This document shows, in pieces, positions 42,428-52,250 of a DNA stretch of 64,000 bases. Numbering within the stretch: the first letter of the stretch is position 1; each line of letters opens with the position of its first letter. The notes below the pieces were generated by a model. It did no database searches. It saw only the letters and a program-made list of their open reading frames with translations, and was not told where the DNA came from. The stretch is taken from positions 806,001-870,000 of the forward strand of contig CAVYML010000009.1 of NCBI GenBank assembly GCA_963769605.1, written 5' to 3'. This DNA is from Fen-1254 sp963769605 (GTDB lineage: Bacteria > Bacteroidota > Ignavibacteria > UBA10030). Position numbers and translations under genes: made by a program.

Positions 42428-45286
42428 TCTCCCCGTCCACTGCGTTCCGCACATTACCTTATATGGACAGATGGGACACTGTTTCATAAAATCGGTTGTC
42501 GGGGAAAAATCGATGTCGGGATTACGGATTTCGGTTATGAGTTTGAAAATAATATCTTCAACCTGTCCCTGCCATTGACGGGCTTCTTCGTCATCGATAT
42601 AAAGCGGGGATTCGATGTCCGCATCGATTGTACGTTTACCCAGAAGCAAATAGGCGGCGGAGATTTTTTCCCGCGGAATATTTCGCAGCACCGAATACAT
42701 CATTATATACAGCGGAAGCTGGAGAGATCCGATGGCTTCCGGCCATGTTGCCCGAGTTTCCAGGTCCAATTTCGAGAACTTTATCCTGTACCGGTCGGAC
42801 GAATTGGAAATTTTATAATCCAGTATAACAACCCTGTCATCGCGCTTTTCAATTCGATCCGTGCACACTCTGAATGCTGCATCCCGAATGGATGCCTGCA
42901 ATTCATCTTCGGCGCCGATCAGTACAATCTGCTCCTGCTGTATGAGCGGAATCTGATAATGATCTATAAATGCCTGCATTTGTTTTAGAATTTGACCTTG
43001 CATCAGGAATTCCCGCGCACCCCGCGCAGCACCGAAATACCGGCGGAACTGTTCCTCTATTATAGGAATTAATTCGACCGATTCCAGCGCCGCCGGCGTC
43101 ATGCGTTTGTTCATCATCGGACGGACAATCTCATGGAGAATTTTATGCACGATGTCCCCGATATCCCGGTTGTCGATTTCCTCATCAACTTCCGGCTTCT
43201 CGCGCAGGCGTAAAATAGAGGAATAATAGAATTTTAATCCGCACCGGAGGTATGCATCAAGAGACGTTGCGCTGAATTGCAATTTCCTGATGGTGTTTAT
43301 CATCTGCGGCGTTTTGGAGATTTTATCCGGCTTTCCGGCTGTAAGCTGAACCTTATACCGCACCGTCTTCACGTTCGCATCGCCGATCAGTTTTTCCGAT
43401 TCCCGTTCGGTGCGCCAGAGCATTTTTTGTATGAAGCGGCTCCGCTCTTTTTGACCTGAACGGGACTCCGAAAAGAAGAGATGAACTTCTTTCGCCCCCT
43501 GCAGGAGTATGCGGAAATAATGCTCCGTTAATTTTTCCCGGTCTCTATACGTTTCCATGCCGAGCTGCCGGCGGAGTTTTTGCGGGAGCATCATGTCCTG
43601 TCCCTGCGCGCCGGGCAGAACTCCCTCGTTCACGTCCATGAAGTACACTGTCTTGAACCGTATGCTGCGCGTTTCTAAAAGTCCAAGTACCTGCAAGCCG
43701 TTGAGCGGCGTTCCGGCAAATGGAACATCGACTGCTGCAATGTAGGTCTGAATAAAATTTGCATATCCTGCCGGTTCCCGGAACTTCAAATCCGCCAAAA
43801 GCGATCTGCGTACACTGTCCAGCGTTTCCAGCATTCGTTCCGCATATCTCCGGAAAAACGGATGGACGCTGGCAGTGCTTGTATCATAGACAAAGTTCAA
43901 TAATTCGATTAAAACAGACGCGAACGACCCTATGGTCATATCCGGTGTAAACCGGAGCGGCCGGATCGTCCGGTCGTGAATGTTCTTGAGATGTTTCTGC
44001 AAGGCTCTGAAATCGATATCTCCTTCGTCTCCGGAAAGAGCGCTGGCTACATCCGTAAATATTATATTCCGTTCCTCTAATTCTTCCAGCCGGATCGTGC
44101 CGAGATTCGTTTCCCCGGCAAGATGTTTTTCTATTTCATGGAACAATATACGCGTCACGTCCGCACGCTGATCAAAGCGGATGTTCTTTACATAGGGATG
44201 CAGGACAAACCGGATATATGAACTTGCCGGATACGCACCATCCTGAAACACAGAAGCGAGTGCAAGAAGATCCTGCAGGAATCCGAATATGGGAGTCCGG
44301 GAGAGCGGATAACCGAGTGCAATATTGTATTCCTCTTCCTTGAACGGCGTCAGTGCATGATGTACGAGCGGAAAGAGCGATTGCGGATCGGGCAGGACGA
44401 TTACCGTTTTTTCATTTACGGCATCCCCTATGTCCCGTTTGCTTTTCAGCGCTTGTGCGAGCGCAAAAACCTGACCATGCACATCGGAGGCTTTTGTATA
44501 AGTAATCTCAGGAGCGGAGATCGTTTCCAGTTCCTCTTCCGATTTATATCCGGACTTTTCTTCATTTGCGGATTCGGAATCTTTCCACGGCTGTTCTTCG
44601 CCCGCTGTCTTCTGAAAAATAAACGTCGCGTCTTCCCTTTGCTTCAGCAAAAGGAACAACCGTTGTTCAGTTTTGGTCAGTGCAAAAAATCCGGCAATAA
44701 CTAACTTCCGCACATCCGGCCATGCACCTGATTCCACGGCATCGACAGCTTCTAAGTATTGCATTGCGCGCGTCGTAAATGACCAGCGTTCGAGCTCTTT
44801 ATAGAATGCCGTATAATACGCGCCCAAAGACTGCAGCCTTCCGGCCGGCAGTCCCTCGATGGCCTTTTGAATATACTCTGCTCCGTGGCCGGTCAATTTT
44901 AGTTCTTCCAATTCGGAATAGAGTTTTATGCCGACGGCAAAAAAATCGTCGAGCGAACGGAATTGTCCCCCGCCGAGAGGACGTTCCAACTTCGAATGAA
45001 TTCCATAAAGTATTGCAACTGCATCGATATCGGATAATTGAGAACGGGATTCGCGTCCGGGTCCAGCGATGCAGAGACGCTGAATAAAATCATCGATGGA
45101 AACGATCTGAGGCGGAATGAAGCTTTTTTTGAGTATGCTTCCGATATGCTTGCGTACAAAATGCGCGGGACGCTTGCCTGGAAAGATGATCATGGTTCCT
45201 GATAAATCTGCGTCGAGCTGTCCGATCTGCCGTATTACTTCCGCGACCAGGTCTTCGCATGCATCGATGACCACCGTTGTGCTCAT
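42416..45286 (-). CDS. addB: AddB-like nuclease subunit with Fe-S cluster
   Basis: 956 residues. The N-terminus is a helicase-like fold without a usable Walker A (MIIFPGKRPAHFVRKHIG). C-terminal PD-(D/E)xK nuclease: IGDIVHKILHEI, then DDRVVILDYKISN with Asp and Lys. Four Cys that fit an AddB iron-sulphur staple: one in YLRCGLKFYY before the nuclease and three in QCPICPYKVMCGTQW after it. With AddA it forms a RecBCD-like complex that resects double-strand ends. Start overlaps the addA stop (ATGA). Confidence 0.88.
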   Translation of the reverse strand: MSTTVVIDACEDLVAEVIRQIGQLDADLSGTMIIFPGKRPAHFVRKHIGSILKKSFIPPQIVSIDDFIQRLCIAGPGRESRSQLSDIDAVAILYGIHSKLERPLGGGQFRSLDDFFAVGIKLYSELEELKLTGHGAEYIQKAIEGLPAGRLQSLGAYYTAFYKELERWSFTTRAMQYLEAVDAVESGAWPDVRKLVIAGFFALTKTEQRLFLLLKQREDATFIFQKTAGEEQPWKDSESANEEKSGYKSEEELETISAPEITYTKASDVHGQVFALAQALKSKRDIGDAVNEKTVIVLPDPQSLFPLVHHALTPFKEEEYNIALGYPLSRTPIFGFLQDLLALASVFQDGAYPASSYIRFVLHPYVKNIRFDQRADVTRILFHEIEKHLAGETNLGTIRLEELEERNIIFTDVASALSGDEGDIDFRALQKHLKNIHDRTIRPLRFTPDMTIGSFASVLIELLNFVYDTSTASVHPFFRRYAERMLETLDSVRRSLLADLKFREPAGYANFIQTYIAAVDVPFAGTPLNGLQVLGLLETRSIRFKTVYFMDVNEGVLPGAQGQDMMLPQKLRRQLGMETYRDREKLTEHYFRILLQGAKEVHLFFSESRSGQKERSRFIQKMLWRTERESEKLIGDANVKTVRYKVQLTAGKPDKISKTPQMINTIRKLQFSATSLDAYLRCGLKFYYSSILRLREKPEVDEEIDNRDIGDIVHKILHEIVRPMMNKRMTPAALESVELIPIIEEQFRRYFGAARGAREFLMQGQILKQMQAFIDHYQIPLIQQEQIVLIGAEDELQASIRDAAFRVCTDRIEKRDDRVVILDYKISNSSDRYRIKFSKLDLETRATWPEAIGSLQLPLYIMMYSVLRNIPREKISAAYLLLGKRTIDADIESPLYIDDEEARQWQGQVEDIIFKLITEIRNPDIDFSPTTDFMKQCPICPYKVMCGTQWTGRGEW

Positions 45287-48200
45287 TCTATCTGCCTTAC
45301 GTAGTTCCGGTCGATGAACGCCAATGCTCCGCGAACCGTTTTCTCAGGATAAATCTCTTTAAGAATTTTCATGTACCGCAGGATCTGATCCGTGTAAATG
45401 TCTTTATCCCCGCCGGTCTTGAAATCCACAACGACGACTTCCACAGGATCGACGATAACCCTGTCCATACGGAACAACCTCCCGTCGGCAGTAGTGCAAT
45501 CCCATTCGTTCCAAACACGGCGGCATTCCCGGCGCTCAAAGAACGGCCGGATGTTTTCGTTCCTGATAAATTTTAAAAGTGTCGAAGCTGAATCGCTTTC
45601 CTTTGCCGCCGGGAAATTCGAATCCATAAATATTTCGCATAAAGAAGAAATCTGCGCTTCAATGTCAGTTTCTAAAAATTCCAGATGGGAAAGCACAGCA
45701 TGCATTTCGTCGCCGCGCCGCCGTTCCAGCCAGCGGAGCGGTTCCTCGCTTCCTCCTGAGAATCTTATCGTCTCCGATGTGTGTAAAATTTCCGCTTCCG
45801 GCTGCTCATTATGATGCACAGACTCTGCCCTTGTCTTGCGCTTTGCAGGCGATCCGGATTCCGGAAAATATGCGGACGGTTCATCGAATTTGTCTGCTAA
45901 AATATTAACGACGTACATTTCCTCTTCCGCACGCGTGAGAGCGACGTAGAGCTGATTCAAACCGTCCACCTTTTCGCGATTGCGCTGTTCGGTGTAAATG
46001 GCATTGAGCTTCGTAGAAACTTCTTTTTCTTTGCTCGTAATATGGAACAGCACGATACCGTCGTCCCGTTCTTCGGTGAACAGATTGTCATATTTTGAGC
46101 GCGAATCATACAACACGACGACGGCGATGCGGAACCCGAGTCCTTTGGATTTGTGTATGGTCATTACGCGTACGGCATTCGTGTCCTCCGGAATATCTAC
46201 CGTCCACTGCGAATCGTCGTCCTCATCGTCTGCGAATGTTAAAAAATCTTTTAAACTGTTCTCGCCGCTGTTCTCGAATTCCTTGACTGTTTCCAAAAAC
46301 CGCGCGAGTGTTCCTTCTTCTTCCGGAAGATTTTGGAAAATCCTGAACGTCTTGACGATTTCCACGACAAGATCGTACAGCGGCAGGTAGCCGGTTAATC
46401 GGAACAAATCCGCAAAATAAATGTCCCAGATATCCGGAAACTCCTGCTTAAATTCCCGGTAGAGCGCACCACGGCTGTGCGTATCATTCCGGATCGAACG
46501 TATGAACTCATGCAGCCTCTCGTTCGACGGCGCTTGCAGTTGTGATGCGAGAGGCTGTGACGCTTGCGGCTGTGCCGTATGCAGATCTCCGCTGAAAGCA
46601 GCTTGAAGAACGCTGCCAAGAACGAACACAGCGAACGAAAGGTCATCGATGGGAGAATCCAGGAATTTCAGGAGTGCAATTAATTCGCCTGTCGTTTTGC
46701 GGTTTCTGATGTCCAAACTGCTGTAGGAAATAAACGGTATACCGGATTCGTTCAGCCAGCCGCAGATTTGCGTTACTGCATCGTTTTTCGGCGTTATCAC
46801 CGCAATTTCCCGCAGTGCATAACCGCGATCACAGCAGCCGGCTAAAATGTCTAAGATCGCTTTGCGCTCGGCTCCTTCCGGCTCCATGGCGGAAATTACA
46901 ATACGCTCGACATATCCCTTGCTTTTGAATGCATCGCATACCTTCTGCTTATAAGTGGAAAGCCCACTGGCGCTCGTCACAGCCGGATCTATTTTTACGG
47001 GCAGTATATCCTGAAAAATTTTCCGGTTGAACTCCACGATTTCTTCCCGGCTGCGGTAATTTGTTTCCAGCGTTTCTTTCCGAACCGGCGCTGACGGAAA
47101 AACATCCTCTTCCTCCAGACGTTTCATAATCCGCCAGTCAGCTCCGCGGAAGGAAAAGATGGATTGCTTGGTATCGCCGACGACAAAGAGACTGCCGCCC
47201 TGGGAGAGAGCGTTATCTAAAAGCGGATGAAGACTCCGCCATTGGATCGGAGACGTGTCCTGAAATTCGTCGATGCAGTAATGAACAATTTCCTCGCCGA
47301 GATGCAGATACAGTTCCGGAACGCAATCGGCGGAAATATACTCTGCAAGTTTTTTTGTCACGCTGCCGACGGATATTTCTCTGCGGCGGCGCTGTATCGT
47401 TTCCATGTTGTGCACAAGCCGCGCATGCGCTTGAAGATAGGGACGGTAATACAGGCGGCACCGGAGCTCCACCCACCGGCGGGCAACATCGTTCGCCGCT
47501 TCAGCATATTCTAAACATTTTTCATTCCATTCCTCGAAATTTTTCGCTTTCGACTTGCCCTTATTAATGGGTTTTTTGATGACCTTTCCCATAAATTCAT
47601 CGAGGTTATTCATTCTAACCAATTCCAATATCTTTCCAAATTCTTTTGACTTCTCAAATCCCGATTCCTCTGCAGCGCCGTTCAGCGCCTCGACTGCCTT
47701 TAGAAACTCTTTCCGCAAAAGCTCTATTTCTTCCCTCCCGTCTTCCGCCGGAAGCGGTTCCTGCGCCAGTGTCAGGAGATATGTAAACAATCCGATGGTT
47801 TCATTTCGGAGCCGTGCGCACGGATCCCAGAGAAATTTTGCGCTGGCGGACTGGCCTTCCGCCATTTGCTGGACAAGACCTTCTAAAAGTGTTGTCTCGT
47901 CTCCTTCCACAGCAGACTCCATGAATTCCCGGAATGCTTCTTCGATCATTGCCGCATTCCCTATGGAGACGGCGGACTGCGGTGCAAATCCGAGTTCGAG
48001 CGCCGACGCCCGGAATACATGCGAAAGGAAACTGTCGATGGTCTGAATTTGAAAATCCGTATAGCGGTCTAATATTTCATCCACGCGCGCACGCGCTCGC
48101 CGGCGCAGAACATCGTCTTCGAGAGACAGGATACTGCGAAGCTGCTCGAGCGTTTCCGGATCGCCGAACGCGGCTTGTTTAAGGTACTTTAAGACGCGCT

Positions 48201-48399
48201 GACGCATTTCCGCCGCCGCGTTTTTTGTAAAGGTCATGGCGAGCAGATTCCGGAGATCGTTTCGACCGTTTTTATCCGAAAGTAAAAGCCGGAGAATGCG
48301 GAATGAAAGAGCGTACGTTTTTCCCGATCCCGCCGATGCGGATACTAATGTAAAGTCGGGAAGATGAAGCTCGTTCTCTATAGGAATAATAGCAGACAT
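45283..48399 (-). CDS. addA: AddA-like helicase-nuclease (UvrD family)
   Basis: 1038 residues. SF1 helicase motifs: Walker A SASAGSGKTYALS, Ia LLAMTFTKNAAAEMRQRV, motif II YCIDEFQDTSP, motif III GDTKQSIFSFRGAD, motif IV TNYRS, motif V MTIHKSKGLGF, motif VI LYVALTRAEEEM. C-terminal PD-(D/E)xK nuclease with RMDRVIVD and VVVVDFKTGG. Supplies ATP-driven unwinding for the AddAB complex. Repeated SQPLASQLQ-type segment at about 615-635 is a low-complexity insert. Confidence 0.9.
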   Translation of the reverse strand: MSAIIPIENELHLPDFTLVSASAGSGKTYALSFRILRLLLSDKNGRNDLRNLLAMTFTKNAAAEMRQRVLKYLKQAAFGDPETLEQLRSILSLEDDVLRRRARARVDEILDRYTDFQIQTIDSFLSHVFRASALELGFAPQSAVSIGNAAMIEEAFREFMESAVEGDETTLLEGLVQQMAEGQSASAKFLWDPCARLRNETIGLFTYLLTLAQEPLPAEDGREEIELLRKEFLKAVEALNGAAEESGFEKSKEFGKILELVRMNNLDEFMGKVIKKPINKGKSKAKNFEEWNEKCLEYAEAANDVARRWVELRCRLYYRPYLQAHARLVHNMETIQRRRREISVGSVTKKLAEYISADCVPELYLHLGEEIVHYCIDEFQDTSPIQWRSLHPLLDNALSQGGSLFVVGDTKQSIFSFRGADWRIMKRLEEEDVFPSAPVRKETLETNYRSREEIVEFNRKIFQDILPVKIDPAVTSASGLSTYKQKVCDAFKSKGYVERIVISAMEPEGAERKAILDILAGCCDRGYALREIAVITPKNDAVTQICGWLNESGIPFISYSSLDIRNRKTTGELIALLKFLDSPIDDLSFAVFVLGSVLQAAFSGDLHTAQPQASQPLASQLQAPSNERLHEFIRSIRNDTHSRGALYREFKQEFPDIWDIYFADLFRLTGYLPLYDLVVEIVKTFRIFQNLPEEEGTLARFLETVKEFENSGENSLKDFLTFADDEDDDSQWTVDIPEDTNAVRVMTIHKSKGLGFRIAVVVLYDSRSKYDNLFTEERDDGIVLFHITSKEKEVSTKLNAIYTEQRNREKVDGLNQLYVALTRAEEEMYVVNILADKFDEPSAYFPESGSPAKRKTRAESVHHNEQPEAEILHTSETIRFSGGSEEPLRWLERRRGDEMHAVLSHLEFLETDIEAQISSLCEIFMDSNFPAAKESDSASTLLKFIRNENIRPFFERRECRRVWNEWDCTTADGRLFRMDRVIVDPVEVVVVDFKTGGDKDIYTDQILRYMKILKEIYPEKTVRGALAFIDRNYVRQIE

Positions 48400-48503
48400 C
48401 GTATTTGCCGGACGGCTATGAAAAGGTCGGGAGATTTGACGATTGAATCAAATGTTCTTTGAAAGGAAAAGACATGCCGCCTTCTTATCCCATTGTGCTA
48501 TTC

Positions 48504-49367
48504 TTAAAAACCTATCATCACACCTGCTTTGAGACCGAGAGAATTGAAAGGCATGTAAAATTTGCCTGCCGTTGACGGCTCCGAACTTGAAGAGGCTGCA
48601 CTATTGTAAGTAAACGAATCGACATAATTGCAAATCCTCTGGCTTGTCGTAAGCATTGAAAGATGATCGACTCCATTCACCGTATAGGCAGTCGCTTCTA
48701 TCCTCGTCGGAGCCCAGTTAAGCTGATCCATTTCCGCTTCAATATAGAATTTTATATTTCCGCTTCCGATCATCCAACCGATCGCACCGGAAAATCCGAG
48801 AGCCATATCTCCGCTGAACGTAGACTGGATTTCCGAGGTTGTATTTAAGGTTGTATTTGAGTAACTGTTCGTATATTTGTATGTATAGTCCATCGCGGGA
48901 AAACCGATGATAATTCCGGCACGTCCATAAATTCCGATATCGGTAATGAAAACAATGCTCGGTGTAAAAGTCAAAAGGGACGGTTTATAATTAGACACTT
49001 CTTCATATGTAGAGGAAGGTGTGTATTTATAAATCGATGTCATTTCCAAATTCGATTTTGGCATAGATGAGACGCCGATTTCAAACCCAAACGTTTTCCA
49101 TAAATAACCAATTGCTCCATCGAATCGCACTCCTTCAGCGAATGTTCCTTGAATTGATTTGTCAGTCACGATGTAGTTCGAACTGTAGTCTTCTATAGAA
49201 TAATTATCACCGAGTGTTGCTTGGGGAAAACCAAGGTTATTACCGGCCCCGGCTTTAACATAGAATCCCTGCGAAAACAGAATATTGTTCATAAAAAACA
49301 TGAAGAACCACGTGATAACGATATTATATTTTCGGAATCTTTTCTTTCGTTCACTTATTATTTCCAT
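48504..49367 (-). CDS. Outer-membrane beta-barrel protein (paralogue 1)
   Basis: About 287 residues. Start taken at MEIISERKK behind AAAGGA; six codons more are open upstream. A basic stretch, a hydrophobic signal (ITWFFMFFMNNILFS), then QGFYVKAGAGNN and many amphipathic strands (VRFDGAIGYLWKTFGFEIG, TPSIVFITDIGIYGRAGII, MALGFSGAIGWMIGSG), ending NSLGLKAGVMIGF with the aromatic C-terminal residue common in barrels. Clearly paralogous to the next upstream gene. Function unknown. Confidence 0.75.
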   Translation of the reverse strand: MEIISERKKRFRKYNIVITWFFMFFMNNILFSQGFYVKAGAGNNLGFPQATLGDNYSIEDYSSNYIVTDKSIQGTFAEGVRFDGAIGYLWKTFGFEIGVSSMPKSNLEMTSIYKYTPSSTYEEVSNYKPSLLTFTPSIVFITDIGIYGRAGIIIGFPAMDYTYKYTNSYSNTTLNTTSEIQSTFSGDMALGFSGAIGWMIGSGNIKFYIEAEMDQLNWAPTRIEATAYTVNGVDHLSMLTTSQRICNYVDSFTYNSAASSSSEPSTAGKFYMPFNSLGLKAGVMIGF

Positions 49368-49431
49368 AGACAAATCCTTTATCATATTCGTTCAATCCAT
49401 CATATTGCGTTTGTTTTGGGACACCACATTA

Positions 49432-50280
49432 TTAAAATCCTATTGCTATGCCTGCCTTCACGCCAAAAGCGCTGAGCGGCATATAGGCTTCTAAATGAGT
49501 AGATGGATCATTCGGATTCGAAGATGTAGTATTGTATGAAGCGACATAATTTGTAACCTTTTGACTTGTTGTCATCGTTGGAAGTTCATCGACGCCATTC
49601 ACCGTATATTTCGTAATTTCGCTGCGTGAACAAGCCCAGGTAAGATTATTGAAATCAGCCTCGATAAAGAATTTAATCGCATCGCTTCCCATGGCCAAAC
49701 CGACGCCTCCTGAAAATCCAAAAGCAATATTGCCCCTGAAGTCGATTTTTTCTTGCGTGACTTCATTGGTCCACCCGTCTTCGATCGTATACAGTTGGTT
49801 CACAAATGGAATACCGAATATAACACCTGCACGGCCGTATAATCCGATATCTGTGAAAAGAACAAAACTCGGCGTGACGGTAAACAAAGACGTTTCATTC
49901 GTGCCCGTTTCTTTATACATATATGAGGGTGTCGTAGTATAATCGTTTATTATAACCGAACTTTCCACCGAGGACTCCGGCAAATAGGAAAGCCCGACTT
50001 CAACGCCGAATGTCTTCCATGAATAACCCACGGCGCCGTCCAGTGTCATTCCATTAACATATGAACCGTGCTTGATTTCGACGGATTCCGCTTCCGTAGA
50101 TGAATAAGAATTACCATTTAGGTAATAATTAGTTAAAGAATTCTCCGCGATTATTTCATTCGGCCATTCCGTATTATATCCGGCTCCAGCCTTATAATAG
50201 AACCCCTGCGGAAAAACGATGCCGTGGAGAGCAAAATTCAAAAATAAGAGGACGACCCATGTGTGCTTTTTCATAGACAT
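49432..50280 (-). CDS. Outer-membrane beta-barrel protein (paralogue 2)
   Basis: 282 residues. Signal peptide (WVVLLFLNFALHGIVFP), then QGFYYKAGAGYNTEWPN and strands matching the downstream paralogue segment by segment (LDGAVGYSWKTFGVEVGLS, TPSFVLFTDIGLYGRAGVI, AFGFSGGVGLAMGSDAIKF) and the end SAFGVKAGIAIGF. AAGGGCAG precedes the first ATG. The pair arose by tandem duplication and is probably co-transcribed with 64 bases between them. Confidence 0.75.
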   Translation of the reverse strand: MSMKKHTWVVLLFLNFALHGIVFPQGFYYKAGAGYNTEWPNEIIAENSLTNYYLNGNSYSSTEAESVEIKHGSYVNGMTLDGAVGYSWKTFGVEVGLSYLPESSVESSVIINDYTTTPSYMYKETGTNETSLFTVTPSFVLFTDIGLYGRAGVIFGIPFVNQLYTIEDGWTNEVTQEKIDFRGNIAFGFSGGVGLAMGSDAIKFFIEADFNNLTWACSRSEITKYTVNGVDELPTMTTSQKVTNYVASYNTTSSNPNDPSTHLEAYMPLSAFGVKAGIAIGF

Positions 50281-50392
50281 ACTTCTGCCCTTGTGATGAA
50301 AAAGAAATTTGTAGATTTTTTAAAAAGTGTGAAGCGAATACATGCAAAATTACTATTTCTAAAAGGCAAATGCAATCACTATTTTAGGCGGC

Positions 50393-50421
50393 TTGACAAC
50401 CGTCGTCAATCTCGCTACTTT
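50393..50421 (+). promoter_or_regulatory. Predicted promoter of the radical SAM gene
   Basis: TTGACA (50393-50398), 17-base spacer, TACTTT (50416-50421), 12 bases before the ATG, which leaves a very short leader. Confidence 0.5.
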
Positions 50422-50433
50422 TAGATAGGTGTT

Positions 50434-51489
50434 ATGGCCAACATAGATCTGAAAAATATATTGACGGATCACACCCGGCAAGGAGAATTGTACACTTCTC
50501 TGCCGAATGCGTGGCTTCAATGCTTTGCCTGCGGACATCGCTGTAAAATTCCGCCGGGAAAAGACGGTATCTGCAAAATTCGATTTAACCGGGACGGCGC
50601 TCTCTTCGTTCCGTTCGGTTATACTGGAGGCATTGCGCTCGATCCAATAGAAAAGAAACCCTTCTTCCACGCATATCCGGGAAGCAAGACCTTAAGTTTC
50701 GGTATGCTCGGCTGCGATTATCATTGTCCCTTTTGTCAGAACTGGATTACGTCCCAGGCTCTCCGCGATCCGCATGCTGTTTCATCCATCGAAGAAATCG
50801 ATGCGGAAGAAATCGTCCGGCTCGCCCTCCGGCACAATGCCCGTGTCGTCACCAGCACATATAACGAGCCGCTCATAACATCCGAATGGGCTATAGAAAT
50901 TTTCAAGATTGCAAAACAGGCCGGACTTGCGACTTCATACGTTTCCAACGGCAACGGCACGGAAGAAGTGCTGGATTATCTCACGCCGTGGATCGATCTC
51001 TACAAAGTAGACCTAAAGGCTTTCACGCAAAAATCGTATGCACGCATGGGAGGAACCCTGCAGCATGTTCTGGATACGATTTCATCGCTGCACCGGCGGA
51101 AAATATGGGTGGAGATCGTTACGTTGATTATTCCTGGAATGAACGATTCGGCGGAGGAATTGACCGACATCGCACAATTTATTCATTCCGTGTCCCCGGA
51201 TATCCCATGGCATGTCACTGCATATCACGAAGACTATACCATGAAAGCTGAAAAAGAGTACACTCCTGCCTCCGCACTCTTTCGAGCAGCCGAGATCGGA
51301 TTGAACCAGGGACTGCATTTCGTTTATGCCGGAAATCTTCCGGGCCAAACCCGCAATCTCGAAAATACCTATTGCTTCTCCTGTAGAGAGCTGCTGATCG
51401 AACGATATGGATTCAGTATACTTTCCAACCGCATGCGAAACGGCGCATGCACAAAATGCGGTACACAAATTCCGGGTCGATGGGAATAG
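50434..51489 (+). CDS. amrS: AmmeMemoRadiSam-system radical SAM enzyme (AmrS)
   Basis: 351 residues. Radical SAM cluster motif CDYHCPFCQNW inside GMLGCDYHC; SAM-binding GG-like region VTSTYNEPL. N-terminal extra Cys set (LQCFACGHRCKIPPGKDGIC) and C-terminal Cys pairs (CFSCRELL, CTKCGTQIPGRW), as in the AmrS family, formerly annotated as PflA-like. The family is named for its frequent association with AMMECR1 and Memo homologues; neither is in this window. Substrate is unknown in general. Confidence 0.88.
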   Translation: MANIDLKNILTDHTRQGELYTSLPNAWLQCFACGHRCKIPPGKDGICKIRFNRDGALFVPFGYTGGIALDPIEKKPFFHAYPGSKTLSFGMLGCDYHCPFCQNWITSQALRDPHAVSSIEEIDAEEIVRLALRHNARVVTSTYNEPLITSEWAIEIFKIAKQAGLATSYVSNGNGTEEVLDYLTPWIDLYKVDLKAFTQKSYARMGGTLQHVLDTISSLHRRKIWVEIVTLIIPGMNDSAEELTDIAQFIHSVSPDIPWHVTAYHEDYTMKAEKEYTPASALFRAAEIGLNQGLHFVYAGNLPGQTRNLENTYCFSCRELLIERYGFSILSNRMRNGACTKCGTQIPGRWE

Positions 51490-51545
51490 CAACCCGCAAA
51501 AATTTTACATTATCTCAATCGAATATTCGCTATCTTGCTGTATTC

Positions 51546-51684
51546 GTAATTACTCAGCGTGATATTGAAAGGATAAAAAAATCCCCCTCTCTTTCAGAGA
51601 ATCCCCCTTTTGTTTAAAAGGGAGAAAAAGGGGGATTGATAACTGAGAAAAAATTAATTGTGTTAAATTACGCTGAGCAATTAC
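51546..51684. repeat. MITE-like element, about 139 bp, with 18-bp terminal inverted repeats
   Basis: GTAATTACTCAGCGTGAT at 51546-51563 and ATTACGCTGAGCAATTAC at 51667-51684 are inverted repeats with two mismatches. Inside, AATCCCCCTT (51598 region) pairs with AAGGGGGATT, and TCCCTTTT-like arms surround it, so the whole element folds on itself. No reading frame. It fills the gap between amrS and mgsA. Confidence 0.7.
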
Positions 51685-51715
51685 CTATATTCTTAAATAA
51701 ACGAAGGTGGACATC

Positions 51716-52207
51716 GTGTTGAGATATCAAAAACTTCCTCTTCCGGCGCTCAAACGCATTGCCTTAGTTGCGCATGACAACAAAAAGATCGAAATGCTCG
51801 ATTGGGCGAAATTCAACCGCGAAAATTTAAAAAAGCACAAGCTGTTCGGTACCGGCACAACCGCTGCGCTTATTGAAAAACAGCTCGACCTGCCGATTAC
51901 AAAACTCGAAAGCGGGCCTCTCGGCGGCGATTTGCAAATCGGTTCCCGTATCGCGGAAGGCTTAATCGACTTTCTGGTTTTTTTCTGGGATCCGCTGGAA
52001 CCTCTTCCGCATGATCCTGATATCAAAGCGCTGCTGCGCCTCGCTGTGGTTTGGAATATTCCCGTTGCATGCAATAGAACAACGGCAGATTTTATCATTT
52101 CCTCCCCGCTGATGGACACCTATTACGACCGGATCGTCGTCGATTTTCATTCCTACCGGCAGCGATCCGTTCCTTCCTCTCCAGATAATCTTGAGGATTC
52201 GATTTAA
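51716..52207 (+). CDS. mgsA: Methylglyoxal synthase MgsA
   Basis: About 163 residues. Start at GTG 51716, 5 bases after AAGGTGG; an in-frame GTG at 51707 lies inside that ribosome site and is less likely. IALVAHDNKK, phosphate loop LFGTGTTAALIE, GPLGGDLQIGSRIAEG with the catalytic Asp, and FFWDPLEPLPHDPDIKALLR followed by NIPVACNRTTADFII. Converts dihydroxyacetone phosphate to methylglyoxal plus phosphate, a bypass under phosphate limitation. Confidence 0.95.
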   Translation: MLRYQKLPLPALKRIALVAHDNKKIEMLDWAKFNRENLKKHKLFGTGTTAALIEKQLDLPITKLESGPLGGDLQIGSRIAEGLIDFLVFFWDPLEPLPHDPDIKALLRLAVVWNIPVACNRTTADFIISSPLMDTYYDRIVVDFHSYRQRSVPSSPDNLEDSI

Positions 52208-52250
52208 TAAAATCACGATGACCATATTATTTTTCACAACAAACAGGAAC

